From contig DASZBR010000007.1 in the NCBI GenBank assembly GCA_035943935.1, forward strand, positions 19,606 to 83,605: a DNA stretch of 64,000 bases, read 5' to 3'. The notes under the pieces were generated by a model that made no database searches, had not been told where the DNA came from, and saw nothing but the letters and a program-made list of their open reading frames with translations. This DNA comes from DASZBR01 sp035943935 (lineage in GTDB: Bacteria; Pseudomonadota; Gammaproteobacteria; DASZBR01). Below, in pieces: positions 1 through 8,660 of this stretch. The translations under genes and the position numbers were made by a program. Within the stretch, counting starts at the first letter, position 1, and every line of letters begins with the position of its first letter.

Positions 1-943
1 AAGTAGGTCGTGGTGTAGTCGGTTGTTGGCCTTCTTTTCGACGAAATAATTTTGCCATTCTAGATAAACTACTCGATTTCTGGGTTGGCGTATTTTCAAG
101 TGCAGGTGGAATTGTAATTTCTTTATTTGGAAAAAGTCTTCGAGCAAGTCGCGTGAAAAATCCAGGATTTAATTTTTCTTCTACCCATTTAATGGTATTT
201 GGAATCTGTGGTCTCAATAAATTACAAAGAATATTCAGATTCGCTTTAAATTCATCATCAACAAGTAATCTATTATGATCAATAAAATTAACGACTTCTT
301 TTAAATAGGCCAGTTTTTTTTCCGCGATAGTTTGATTATTTTTAATTTCCACAACATGAGCCGTATTTGTTTTATAAATTTCATAAAGATTAGCCAGAAA
401 CGTATCTTTATGCGAAATGCATTCATATTTTGCTTGGCCATCTTTACCTTGACTGATTTTAAATGTCGTTTTAACACCAACGGATACGCCCTCATCCAAC
501 GTAAGTATTTCAGTGGGTACGAAATGCATGGGTGTGTTATGAAATTGGTTGATATTTTTTACTGTCATGGTCAGAAATAACGCATTACCTTTTGTGGTAA
601 TTTCATACACAGTGTCTTCGTCTGACTGTTTATTATCACGCGTGATTTCAAGTGCGACACTCTGTTCTGCAGCAAGATCTATAAGCTTATATACTCCAGA
701 CCATCCAAAAATACCGTTTTGCGCTCCGCCTTCAATCAGATAAGTAACAACATTATCTGGAACAGAATTATTTTTTCCCTTTAATTTTTGGCGAAAAGCG
801 TTCAAAAAGTCAGCCTGAGGCTCGATCTTTGCGCCATCGACAAACAACGGTGTTCTGGAATTTACCATTCGTTCCCATTCAAGGGTGCTGACAGGACCAC
901 GCTCCGTTTCAGGAGGTATTACATGATTATTTTCAGTTGTCAT
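1..943 (-). CDS. Hypothetical protein, 3' end cut by window edge
   Basis: An open frame runs on the minus strand from ATG at 943 to the window edge, giving about 314 residues without a stop. A GAGAAA Shine-Dalgarno-like sequence precedes the ATG. The protein starts MTTENNHVIPPETERG, has no signal peptide or membrane segment, is hydrophilic, and becomes basic and Ser/Thr/Pro-rich towards the visible end (SRMAKLFRRKEGQ). I recognise no family. Its upstream region contains an unusual inverted repeat (967-1016). Together with the ankyrin and coiled-coil neighbours it could be a secreted effector, but that is inference from context only. Confidence 0.7.
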   Translation of the reverse strand, partial: MTTENNHVIPPETERGPVSTLEWERMVNSRTPLFVDGAKIEPQADFLNAFRQKLKGKNNSVPDNVVTYLIEGGAQNGIFGWSGVYKLIDLAAEQSVALEITRDNKQSDEDTVYEITTKGNALFLTMTVKNINQFHNTPMHFVPTEILTLDEGVSVGVKTTFKISQGKDGQAKYECISHKDTFLANLYEIYKTNTAHVVEIKNNQTIAEKKLAYLKEVVNFIDHNRLLVDDEFKANLNILCNLLRPQIPNTIKWVEEKLNPGFFTRLARRLFPNKEITIPPALENTPTQKSSSLSRMAKLFRRKEGQQPTTPRPT

Positions 944-966
944 AGCTTTCTCGTTAGACTCTCGTT

Positions 967-1016
967 CTTAAGGTTTTACACCTTTACGCCTCCCAGTTTA
1001 CGCCCCAAACCTTAAG
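967..1016. promoter_or_regulatory. Inverted repeat enclosing direct repeats, putative operator
   Basis: CTTAAGGTTT at 967-976 is perfectly inverted as AAACCTTAAG at 1007-1016. The enclosed 30 bases hold two direct copies of TTTACGCC (983-990 and 997-1004). The element lies 24 bases upstream of the minus-strand start at 943 and could also act on the plus-strand gene at 1136. There is no T-tract, so an operator is likelier than a terminator. The binding protein is unknown. Confidence 0.4.
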
Positions 1017-1100
1017 GAAATATGAAGTAATGACGTTTTTTTCAAGGTTTTTCGCCTAAAACCAGCCCCATCGAGCCCATCCGAGGCTAGGTTTATGGGC

Positions 1101-1129
1101 TATACTTATCCTGTAGACATGCAGAGGAG
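1101..1129 (+). promoter_or_regulatory. Candidate -10 box and RBS of ankyrin gene
   Basis: TATACT at 1101-1106 fits a sigma-70 -10 box; no convincing -35 box lies upstream. GAGGAG at 1124-1129 is a good Shine-Dalgarno sequence, 6 bases before the ATG at 1136. A TATACT box also lies upstream of the next gene at 1788-1793. Confidence 0.35.
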
Positions 1130-1135
1130 CGCCCA

Positions 1136-1732
1136 ATGAAAGACGAACTACAAGAAGCTTTAACACAGTGCTTAGCCTCAGGAGACACTGCTCATATTGA
1201 TACAGCAGAAAGGCTACTCAAAAAAACCGAGGCACAGGTGGACCCCACTGACACGATGACATGGGGCTGGTTCGTTGTTGCCGTTAACAATAATCGACCC
1301 GATGTTGCTCAACTTTTGATACAAAAAGGCTTGCTTGTCAGCGCCATAAATAATGAAACAGAAATGAAAACACCGCTTCATGTTGCTGCAGATGCCGGTG
1401 ATGATAAAACCGTTGCCTATCTCGTCAAAAATGGCGCAGACGTCAATGCTGAAGCCGCCAAAAAGAAAACAGCGCTTCATTTTTCTGCAAATGAAGGCCA
1501 CCTTAACGTTGTCCAAATTCTTGCCGACCTCGGGGCAACTGTTGAGGCAAAAGATTCCAAGGGTAGAACAGCGGCAGATATAGCGAAACATAGGGGTCAT
1601 CTACAAATCACACGCCTTTTAAACCCTTCCCATGATCCTGAACAGATACCTGGCGGTCTATTTGACGCAGCGCCTGCTGCAGACCTGTCAACAACGCCCC
1701 CTCTCACAGAAGAAAAAAAGCACAGAAAGTAG
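1136..1732 (+). CDS. Ankyrin-repeat protein
   Basis: 198 residues with no signal peptide. Roughly four ankyrin repeats fill residues 40-160. The clearest are those beginning KTPLHVAADAGDDKTVAYLV, KTALHFSANEGHLNVVQILA and RTAADIAKHRGHLQITRLL, each with the TPLH/TALH-type turn and the G-A-D-V-N ending. The tail is Pro/Thr-rich and ends in a basic KKHRK. Ankyrin proteins bind other proteins and are frequent among type IV effectors of Legionella and Coxiella, so secretion is plausible but unproven. The gene has its own RBS and is followed by another effector-like gene. Confidence 0.85.
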   Translation: MKDELQEALTQCLASGDTAHIDTAERLLKKTEAQVDPTDTMTWGWFVVAVNNNRPDVAQLLIQKGLLVSAINNETEMKTPLHVAADAGDDKTVAYLVKNGADVNAEAAKKKTALHFSANEGHLNVVQILADLGATVEAKDSKGRTAADIAKHRGHLQITRLLNPSHDPEQIPGGLFDAAPAADLSTTPPLTEEKKHRK

Positions 1733-1780
1733 TCAATTCCGGCTACCACACCGCCCCAACAGCCCCGCTAAAACGCTATT

Positions 1781-1797
1781 CTTAACCTATACTTAAG
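1781..1797 (+). promoter_or_regulatory. Candidate PmrA-type tandem box
   Basis: CTTAAC-CTATA-CTTAAG gives two CTTAA half-sites with an 11-base period, the layout of the PmrA box (YTTAA-N6-YTTAA) that controls effector and icm/dot genes in Legionella and Coxiella. It lies 36 bases before the start of the coiled-coil gene at 1834. An AAATAT at 1808-1813 could act as -10. The match is short and could be chance. Confidence 0.35.
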
Positions 1798-1833
1798 ATG
1801 AACCCCCAAAATATGGGCTGAGGAGAAATCTGT

Positions 1834-3558
1834 ATGGAAGGGCCAGGGTCCCCAAAAGAGCCAAGAGCTAAGCTCAATCCAAAAACGTACAAAAGCCCTA
1901 TGCCATTAGATCAAGTCGTTATGGCATTGAGCGGTATGTCTGCGACTGACGCTGAGGCCGTTATTCGTCTCAGAGAAAAAGACTTCGGTCAAAATCCCAA
2001 AGAGCTTATCAATCTTCTCAACGCAGCAGAAAAATCCCCCGAATTAAAAACTGCAATCGCTGCAACAAACCTCATAGAAACAAAACATTTAAATGCACCT
2101 ACTACTTTCCAACTACTTTCATCAAATACTAATGAACACCTCAGAGAACTCCGAAATGTCGCAACCCATCGAACGAAAGATAAATTTAGTAATAATGATA
2201 GCCCTAAAAATCATACAAAAGATGAACCTCCAGAACTCGTCGATTACCTCATCGATCATACTGAAAGTGCATACCATTTCTTTCGCGAGGAAAAATTTCG
2301 AGAGGCTTTGGCCGAAAATCCCGTACTCATTGCAAAAATGATCTCAGAAGGTAATAAGAACTTAAAGCAAAGCATGATCAAAGCAGAAATAACGCAGTTG
2401 TCCAAAGAACAATCCACACTTGATGTCTTTTTGGAAAACGTAAAAACATTGGAGACGAACCAACAGGCATTCAAACCAGGTCAAAGAGAATCTTTTCAAA
2501 AAGAAACAAAAGAAATCGGAAAAACAAAAAATCTGCGCCAACTTCCCAAAGAACGTATTGAAAGCTTATGCATGCAAACAACACAAGCAATAGTCACCAG
2601 TATACGAAAAATGCTAAAAGAGCTGCCTGACACTAAAGAAAAAACAAAAATAACAGGCCCATTAGAAGCCATGGAAAAAAGATTAGCTTTAAACGACGTT
2701 AACAAAATTCGAGGTATAAATCCCATTTTGCTTGAGCTACATGTTGCGGCAGAAACACAAAAAGCAAGTAGTGACTCAAGGAAAAAAGTTGAAAATTGGG
2801 TACACGAAGGAAAAACAGAAGGATCATTATTTCAACAAAGCAAACAATTTCAAGCTTTAATGCCTACACTCGAAGCACTCCTCGAAAATAAAAATGCAAC
2901 TCTTACGGAATTAACTCAACCGCTAAGAATAATAGAGAATGAGATTCAACCTTTATATCAAGCGTTGGGAACCATTGATAAAAACTTAAACGACTTGAGA
3001 AACGTGGATTCCAATGCCGCCAAAGCGCTCGAACGTTTTCGTGGAGACTACAATGAAGACTCACCCAAAAAAGACATTGATATTTTTGCAAAAGGCATTC
3101 AAACCACTATCGCTAAACTTTCCTATCTTAAAAGGGCAAATGACAATCTAGCAAAATTGGGCGCCGATCACCCTCAGTACCAAAGCTTTAGCGAACAGTT
3201 ACAAGAACAAAGAAAAATGATTGACACAGAATTACGAGGCTTTAATTTCAAACGAAGCGACTCCAACGAAGAAAAACTGGATCGAGATCTGCGTCTTGCC
3301 GTTCAAAAAGCAGAACTCCAACAAGCCACTTCAGCAGAAAATAAACACGAGCAACGTGCCGCTCAAACCTCTCTTCCCGCTGCGCAAAAATGGGCTCGCA
3401 AAACCGGAGCAGTAGCTGAAGCTAAAACCGAACAAACTGCAGCGCCAACGTCGGCCGTGCAAAAGAAAACCGCCACACTTACTCTTGGACAGGCAAAAAA
3501 ACTACATCAAAAACCCAGTGCACCACCACCATCACCGCCATCACCGCGCCGCGGATGA
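1834..3558 (+). CDS. Coiled-coil hypothetical protein, effector-like
   Basis: 574 residues, almost wholly charged and helical, rich in Lys, Glu and Gln with long heptad-like stretches, suggesting extended coiled coils (about residues 140-480). There is no signal peptide and no transmembrane segment. The C-terminus changes to an Ala/Gln/Thr-rich stretch and ends in a proline-rich, basic tail (PSAPPPSPPSPRRG). GAGGAG upstream of the ATG supports this start. No family is recognised. Size, composition, location beside an ankyrin gene and a possible PmrA-type box fit a type IV effector; a structural coiled-coil protein is the alternative. Confidence 0.75.
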   Translation: MEGPGSPKEPRAKLNPKTYKSPMPLDQVVMALSGMSATDAEAVIRLREKDFGQNPKELINLLNAAEKSPELKTAIAATNLIETKHLNAPTTFQLLSSNTNEHLRELRNVATHRTKDKFSNNDSPKNHTKDEPPELVDYLIDHTESAYHFFREEKFREALAENPVLIAKMISEGNKNLKQSMIKAEITQLSKEQSTLDVFLENVKTLETNQQAFKPGQRESFQKETKEIGKTKNLRQLPKERIESLCMQTTQAIVTSIRKMLKELPDTKEKTKITGPLEAMEKRLALNDVNKIRGINPILLELHVAAETQKASSDSRKKVENWVHEGKTEGSLFQQSKQFQALMPTLEALLENKNATLTELTQPLRIIENEIQPLYQALGTIDKNLNDLRNVDSNAAKALERFRGDYNEDSPKKDIDIFAKGIQTTIAKLSYLKRANDNLAKLGADHPQYQSFSEQLQEQRKMIDTELRGFNFKRSDSNEEKLDRDLRLAVQKAELQQATSAENKHEQRAAQTSLPAAQKWARKTGAVAEAKTEQTAAPTSAVQKKTATLTLGQAKKLHQKPSAPPPSPPSPRRG

Positions 3559-3564
3559 TATAAA

Positions 3565-4098
3565 TTACACGTTAGCTTTTGCGTATTTCGAGAGATAAAC
3601 CGCTTGAAAGATGACAAAGATGAACGTCATACCTAACACGCCGAATAATTTAAAATTCACCCACGCGCTGGTACTGTAATGATAAACGACATATAAATTT
3701 GCAACACCCGAAATAAAAAAGAATCCCACCCAACTCATATTTAAACGCGACCACACTCCAGCAGGTAATTGTACTTGCTTACTCATCATGCGTTTAATTA
3801 TAGGATCTTTGCCAATGTAATGACTGCCCCAAAATAAAACCGCCAATACCCAATTAATAACAGTCGGCTTCCATTTGATAAAGATGACATTGTGAAGCAC
3901 CAACGTTGCGCCACCCAACACCACAATTAATCCCAAGGTTACCCACTGCATCATGTCGATTTTTCGAAAGCGCAGCCACTCATAACTCACTTGAATAACA
4001 GACGTCGCGATAGCAACAGAGGTCGCAACGTAAATCCCCCAAATCTTATAGGCAATAAAAAACAGGGCTATGGGAAAAAAATCAATCAGAAATTTCAT
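3565..4098 (-). CDS. yciB: Inner-membrane septation protein YciB
   Basis: 177 residues, about five transmembrane helices, starting MKFLIDFFPIALFFIAYK, the characteristic N-terminus of the YciB/IspZ family. Conserved pieces include the KPT..NW motif (KWKPTVINWVLAVLFWGSH) and the W.r.n..W..FF segment (WSRLNMSWVGFFFISGVANL). In E. coli YciB is an inner-membrane protein linked to cell-envelope synthesis and septation. It is convergent with the coiled-coil gene (6-base gap) and divergent from yciO. Confidence 0.92.
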   Translation of the reverse strand: MKFLIDFFPIALFFIAYKIWGIYVATSVAIATSVIQVSYEWLRFRKIDMMQWVTLGLIVVLGGATLVLHNVIFIKWKPTVINWVLAVLFWGSHYIGKDPIIKRMMSKQVQLPAGVWSRLNMSWVGFFFISGVANLYVVYHYSTSAWVNFKLFGVLGMTFIFVIFQAVYLSKYAKANV

Positions 4099-4165
4099 GA
4101 AATCCTACTTGATGATGAAAATTCAGACGCTTATGATAACTGTTCTCTGCGTAGGACACAAAATT

Positions 4166-4786
4166 ATGACGGTTTTCTTGACGATACACCCGATCAATCC
4201 ACAAGCACATTTGCTCAGCAAAGCCGCTGTCCTCATCAAAGCCGGCGCTGTCATTGTCTATCCCACTGATTCAGGATATGCACTTGCCTGTCGATTAGGC
4301 GATAAAAAAGCCCTGGACCGCATTCGCCAAATTCGGCATCTCAAAGAAGATCATCCCCTGACGCTCGTCTGTCGAGATCTCTCTGAGCTATCGACGTATG
4401 CCAAAGTCAGCAACGAGGTCTACCACTTACTCAAAGCCCACACGCCCGGACCGTATACCTTTATATTGCCGGCGACCAGCGAAGTCCCCAAACGATTTAT
4501 GCATGCCAAACGAAAAACCCTTGGATTGCGTATTCCCGACAATATTATTGCGCAAAGTTTGTTGGAAATATTGGACGAACCGCTGATGAGTACAACGTTA
4601 ACGTTACCGGATGAAGAAGTGGCTTTTTTAGAAGCCGAAACCATCCGAGATATTTTAGGTAATCAAGTGGATGTCATTATTGATGGTGGAAGTTGTGGAC
4701 TCGAACCCACAACCATTATTGATTTATCGGGTGATGCTCCTAAAATTATTCGAAAAGGCAAAGGTGATGTTGAGCCGTTTTTATGA
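4166..4786 (+). CDS. yciO: YciO, Sua5/YrdC-family protein
   Basis: 206 residues of the YrdC/Sua5 fold. VIVYPTDSGYALACRLGDKK, HPLTLVCRDLSELSTYAKV, PGPYTFILPAT and KRKTLGLRIPDN align closely with E. coli YciO. TsaC/Sua5 proteins make threonylcarbamoyl-AMP for tRNA t6A; YciO is the paralogue whose role is less defined. The start is the ATG at 4166, giving MTVFLTIHP as in relatives, with AGGA at 4153-4156. A longer in-frame extension back to 4070 would run into yciB's 5' region and is rejected. The stop overlaps the next start by four bases (ATGA), so the pair is probably translationally coupled. Confidence 0.9.
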   Translation: MTVFLTIHPINPQAHLLSKAAVLIKAGAVIVYPTDSGYALACRLGDKKALDRIRQIRHLKEDHPLTLVCRDLSELSTYAKVSNEVYHLLKAHTPGPYTFILPATSEVPKRFMHAKRKTLGLRIPDNIIAQSLLEILDEPLMSTTLTLPDEEVAFLEAETIRDILGNQVDVIIDGGSCGLEPTTIIDLSGDAPKIIRKGKGDVEPFL

Positions 4787-6144
4787 AATATTTTATACTT
4801 GTCATTGCATGCTTATTATCCAGCTGCGCTGCCATTTCTGAACAAGCATCTGAAGTACTCACTGCACACTTGCAATCTATTAGCAGAAATTCAGGATATC
4901 CTTCTGCACCTACGACTCAACCAGAATTGGCCAGTTCTCCACCCAATGTAGATTTATCGTATTACAAACCCATCAACACGCGACCGTTTCAAAATCCTAA
5001 AATTGCCATTGCCGTTGCTGCATCCGGTGGTGGATATCGCGCCGCGAATTTAACCGCCGGTGTATTAATGGGATTAGAACAAGTCACCGATCCGCATTTA
5101 CAAGGTAATTTATTACAAGAAGTTGATTATTTTTCGACTGTTTCTGGCGGTGGATTTGGCGTGGGTTATTACATCGCCAGCCTTGAAGATTTTATGGAAA
5201 CACACGATGTAAACGGCCCGTTTGCGCCACAATTTTCATTTACCAATACCATGAATAATCTGCCCGATATTAATCCCTTAGATAAAGACTATAGTGGGCA
5301 ATTATTTTTCGGCGCTGATAGGGGTCAATTAATTGAAGAAAGCTGGGCCAACAGCATTTTAAAAACCGCGCATGGAACGTTAACACTGGGCGATATTTTT
5401 ATTCCGCAAAATAGTACACAACAACCACAGCTACCTTATTGGGTAACGAACAGTACTATTTATCAAAACGCGGCACTATTGCCCTTTACGCCCGATGTAT
5501 TAGCAAAATATGGCGTAAACACCTATAGCTATGACAATAAAACCAATATTATTACGGATTACAATAAAATTCCCGTCGCCGTCGGCATGGCGGCAAGCGC
5601 CAGTTTTCCGTTTGCACTCACACCCACTACACTGGGCAGTAGTAATTGCGTCGGCAGCAAAGAATGTTATTTGCATTTAATCGACGGCGGTCTTTCAGAT
5701 AATTTAGGCGTTTACACCGCACTGGGTTTATTACGACAAGATCCGGCAAAAACAAAAGTGTTAATTGTTATTGATGCGTATGCCGGACATACCCAACCCT
5801 TTTCACAAGACGAATATCCTCCGTACGGCACAACTTTATTTTGGCGCATTATGGGATTAGAGACCGACGCGTTTCGACAAATGATTAAGCCCAATATCAA
5901 AAATCTGGCACGCGCAGAATTATGTCATGGCAAAACCAGCAATGTACTCGTGATCTATCTGGATTTGAGTAGCTATGCGCGTGCCAAAGCAATTTCTACG
6001 GGTTTATACCTCACACCGGCGCAACAAAAACTATTATTAGGCGTTGGGCAATCTCTGGTTCAAAACAACCCACAATTTAATCAATTATTAAAACCGCTGC
6101 TTGATGGTAACATTCACATCGGGCAATGTTCGATGCACAGATAA
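4783..6144 (+). CDS. Patatin-like phospholipase lipoprotein
   Basis: 453 residues. The N-terminus has a lipoprotein signal (hydrophobic run then LLSSC, Cys15), so the protein is likely exported and lipid-anchored. The patatin/cPLA2-like fold is indicated by the oxyanion loop SGGGYRAANL (about residues 81-90), a nucleophile-elbow-like VDYFSTVSGGGFG and the catalytic Asp motif LIDGGLSDNLGVY. The elbow reads T-V-S-G-G rather than the classical G-x-S-x-G, closer to the cPLA2 type. Such enzymes hydrolyse phospholipid acyl esters. It starts inside the yciO stop codon and is followed closely by trpS. Confidence 0.82.
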   Translation: MKYFILVIACLLSSCAAISEQASEVLTAHLQSISRNSGYPSAPTTQPELASSPPNVDLSYYKPINTRPFQNPKIAIAVAASGGGYRAANLTAGVLMGLEQVTDPHLQGNLLQEVDYFSTVSGGGFGVGYYIASLEDFMETHDVNGPFAPQFSFTNTMNNLPDINPLDKDYSGQLFFGADRGQLIEESWANSILKTAHGTLTLGDIFIPQNSTQQPQLPYWVTNSTIYQNAALLPFTPDVLAKYGVNTYSYDNKTNIITDYNKIPVAVGMAASASFPFALTPTTLGSSNCVGSKECYLHLIDGGLSDNLGVYTALGLLRQDPAKTKVLIVIDAYAGHTQPFSQDEYPPYGTTLFWRIMGLETDAFRQMIKPNIKNLARAELCHGKTSNVLVIYLDLSSYARAKAISTGLYLTPAQQKLLLGVGQSLVQNNPQFNQLLKPLLDGNIHIGQCSMHR

Positions 6145-6156
6145 AGGAGATTGGTT

Positions 6157-7368
6157 TTGGTCAATAATACACCCCCTTCGCGGATTTCATCCGGTATGCG
6201 CGTCACGGGAAAAATGCATCTGGGACATCTGCATGGCGCATTGAAAAACTGGGCAAAATTGCAATACGAATACGAATGCTTTTTCTTTGCAGCCGATTGG
6301 CATGCACTCACCACCCATTATGAAAATCCGTCTGTGATCGCTCAAAATGTCTGGGAAATGCTGATTGACTGGTTAGCGGTAGGCATTAATCCGGGCAGCG
6401 CCAATATTTTTATTCAATCCGATGTTCCTGAAGTCGCTGAACTCCATTTATTACTGTCCATGTGCACGCCCCTTTCTTGGCTGGAACGTATTCCCACCTA
6501 TAAAGATCAACAAGAAAATATTAAAGATAAAGACTTAGGCACCTATGGTTTTTTAGGCTATCCCATGCTGCAAAGCGCAGATGTTTTATTATACAAAGCG
6601 AATTTCGTACCTGTCGGTGAAGATCAAGCATCGCATGTCGAACTCATTCGTGAAGTGGCCAGACGGTTTAATCATCTCTACGGTCGTGAACCTCATTTTG
6701 AAAAGAAAGCCGAAGAAGCCATTACTAAAATGGGTAAAAAACAAGCAAAATTATATAGCGACTATCGAACCGCCTATCAAGAAGCAGGCAATGCTGACGC
6801 ATTAGAGATGGCAAAAGCGTTACTGAATTCTCAACAGCAATTAAGCTATGCAGATAAAGAAAGATTATTAGGTTATTTAGCCGGTTTAAGCAAAGCTATA
6901 TTACCCGAACCGCAAATATTACTAACGAAAACCTCTAAACTACCGGGTTTAGATGGTCGCAAGATGTCAAAATCTTATGGCAATACGATTAGTTTGCGCG
7001 AAAAGCCAGAAGATATTGAGAAAAAAATTCGCACCATGCCAACGGATCCGGCTCGTATTAAACGCACGGATCCCGGTGAACCTGAAAAATGTCCGGTGTG
7101 GTCATTACATAAAGTGTATTCATCAGAAGAGACGAAAAAATGGGTACAAACCGGCTGTCGAAGTGCAGGTATTGGTTGTATTGAATGCAAACAACCTGTA
7201 ATAGACGCTATTCAAAAAGAAGTGGGTGGTATTCGTGAACGCGCGAAAGAATATGAAGAAAATCCGCAATTAGTGAAACATATTGTTGCACAAGGTGCAG
7301 AGAAAGCACGTGATGTTGCGAAAGCGACCCTAGAAGAAGTCAAAGAAAATATGGGGTTGGTTTATTAG
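6157..7368 (+). CDS. trpS: Tryptophanyl-tRNA synthetase
   Basis: 403 residues. Class I signatures are present: the HIGH-type KMHLGHLHGA near the N-terminus and KMSKS in GRKMSKSYGN. It charges tRNA-Trp with tryptophan in the cytoplasm. The best start is an uncommon TTG at 6157: AAGGAGA at 6144-6150 sits 6 bases before it, whereas the TTG at 6151 would touch the Shine-Dalgarno. The protein is longer than the ~330-residue E. coli enzyme, with extra sequence around the CRSAGIGCIECKQ segment, as in the longer TrpRS types. It lies 12 bases after the patatin gene. Confidence 0.93.
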   Translation: MVNNTPPSRISSGMRVTGKMHLGHLHGALKNWAKLQYEYECFFFAADWHALTTHYENPSVIAQNVWEMLIDWLAVGINPGSANIFIQSDVPEVAELHLLLSMCTPLSWLERIPTYKDQQENIKDKDLGTYGFLGYPMLQSADVLLYKANFVPVGEDQASHVELIREVARRFNHLYGREPHFEKKAEEAITKMGKKQAKLYSDYRTAYQEAGNADALEMAKALLNSQQQLSYADKERLLGYLAGLSKAILPEPQILLTKTSKLPGLDGRKMSKSYGNTISLREKPEDIEKKIRTMPTDPARIKRTDPGEPEKCPVWSLHKVYSSEETKKWVQTGCRSAGIGCIECKQPVIDAIQKEVGGIRERAKEYEENPQLVKHIVAQGAEKARDVAKATLEEVKENMGLVY

Positions 7369-7388
7369 GGCGGGCTAATATCCCGCCC
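7368..7388. repeat. GC-rich extragenic inverted repeat
   Basis: GGGCGGG (7368-7374) is inverted as CCCGCCC (7382-7388) round the loop CTAATAT, in the 35-base gap between trpS and the MFS gene. No T-run follows, so intrinsic termination is doubtful. The sequence resembles small dispersed REP-like elements. A partly similar TAGGGGCGATGCC lies after ctp at 17631. Confidence 0.45.
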
Positions 7389-7403
7389 CTACAGAGGAAA
7401 TTT

Positions 7404-8660
7404 ATGATAGAACGAGATAAATTACGCCCTTATTTTGTGTGGTTTTTAGGGGCAATGTTTTTTTTAGTCGATTATGTCATCCGCGTTTCACCCAGTGTTT
7501 TAACTCCCCAATTAATGGAAACGTTCCATGTTAACGCGTTTGCGATTGGATTATTTTCTGGTTATTTTTATTATGCGTATATTTCCATGCAAATTCCGGT
7601 GGGAATATTAGTCGACCGCTTTGGGCCGAAAAGATTATTAGTCGTTTCTATATTAATTTGTGCCTTAAGCACGCTTATATTTTCCAATACAGATTCTATT
7701 TCTATAGGCTATTTTAGTAGAGCTTTAATGGGATTTGGTGCTGCGTTTGCGTTTGTCGGAACACTCAAGTTAATTTCCTTATGGTTTAGCGCACAGCGAT
7801 TTGCATTATTAGCGGGTATTACACAAGCGATGGGAATGCTGGGCGCGATGATTGGACAAGGCCCGATGTCGAATCTGTATCATACGATTGGCTGGCGAGA
7901 AACGATGCACGGCTTTGGGTTATTTTTTATTTTATTATGCTTATTTGTCTTTATTTTTGTCAAAGACGAAAATGGCCAATTAAAGCAACATGATGTTGTT
8001 TCCACTGGAAAAGTTAAAGTCTTTCCGGCTTTAAAAGCTGTATTAACTAACAAACAAAGCTGGCTCAATTGCTTATTTGTAGGATTAATGTACGGTCCGA
8101 GTGCGTGTTTTGGTGAACAATGGGGGGCGCCATTTTTAAGCGTCAATCAAAACATTTCGATTACGTCAGCAGGTCATGAAACGGGAATTATGTTCATAGG
8201 CTTAGCGATTGGTTGTCCAATACTGGGCTGGATTTCAGATTATTTTAAAACGCGTGTGATGGTCATGCGTATCAGCGTAGGCATTTGTTTTATTTTATTA
8301 ACGACGGTTATTTATGGCCATTTAAATCCTGCATGGGCAACAGCCATATTATTTATGTACGGCTTTTTTAATAGCGGCATTGTGGTTTCGTACGCGATGG
8401 CATCTGAAATTAATTCACGTCAATTTACGGGAATTGCATTGGGGCTATCAAACATGTCATCCGTAATTTTGGGCGCTATTATGATTCCCATTGTAGGATT
8501 TATTTTAGATTTATTGTGGAATGGTCAAATCTTGAATGGCGTACATGTATTTGCGCCGCATGAATTCAAGATTGCGTTTTTAGCGTTACCCTTAGGCTTT
8601 ATTGCTGCTTTTATTATTACGTTTTTCCAAAAAGACACGAGGTGTCAATCAGTGGGTTGA
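7404..8660 (+). CDS. MFS transporter
   Basis: 418 residues with about twelve predicted transmembrane helices. The loop 2-3 signature of the major facilitator superfamily is present (GILVDRFGPKRLLVVS), followed by SRALMGFGAAFAFVG. It should be an inner-membrane secondary transporter. The N-terminal segment YVIRVSPSVLTPQLM is typical of MFS members common in Legionella and Coxiella, including nutrient importers, but the substrate cannot be read from sequence. RBS AGAGGAAATTT precedes the ATG. The 3' end overlaps tag, convergently, by 12 bases. Confidence 0.88.
   Translation: MIERDKLRPYFVWFLGAMFFLVDYVIRVSPSVLTPQLMETFHVNAFAIGLFSGYFYYAYISMQIPVGILVDRFGPKRLLVVSILICALSTLIFSNTDSISIGYFSRALMGFGAAFAFVGTLKLISLWFSAQRFALLAGITQAMGMLGAMIGQGPMSNLYHTIGWRETMHGFGLFFILLCLFVFIFVKDENGQLKQHDVVSTGKVKVFPALKAVLTNKQSWLNCLFVGLMYGPSACFGEQWGAPFLSVNQNISITSAGHETGIMFIGLAIGCPILGWISDYFKTRVMVMRISVGICFILLTTVIYGHLNPAWATAILFMYGFFNSGIVVSYAMASEINSRQFTGIALGLSNMSSVILGAIMIPIVGFILDLLWNGQILNGVHVFAPHEFKIAFLALPLGFIAAFIITFFQKDTRCQSVG

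Noticed and set aside
1214..1600. 128-codon minus-strand open frame opposite the ankyrin gene
   Set aside because: It is a shadow of the ankyrin repeat coding sequence, Cys-rich and without RBS or similarity.
4070..4165. Longer yciO start
   Set aside because: The extra 32 residues overlap the yciB start region, do not resemble YciO and lack an RBS; MTVFLTIHP matches the family N-terminus.
7368..7388. Terminator after trpS
   Set aside because: The hairpin is GC-rich but has no T-tract and resembles a dispersed repeat element.
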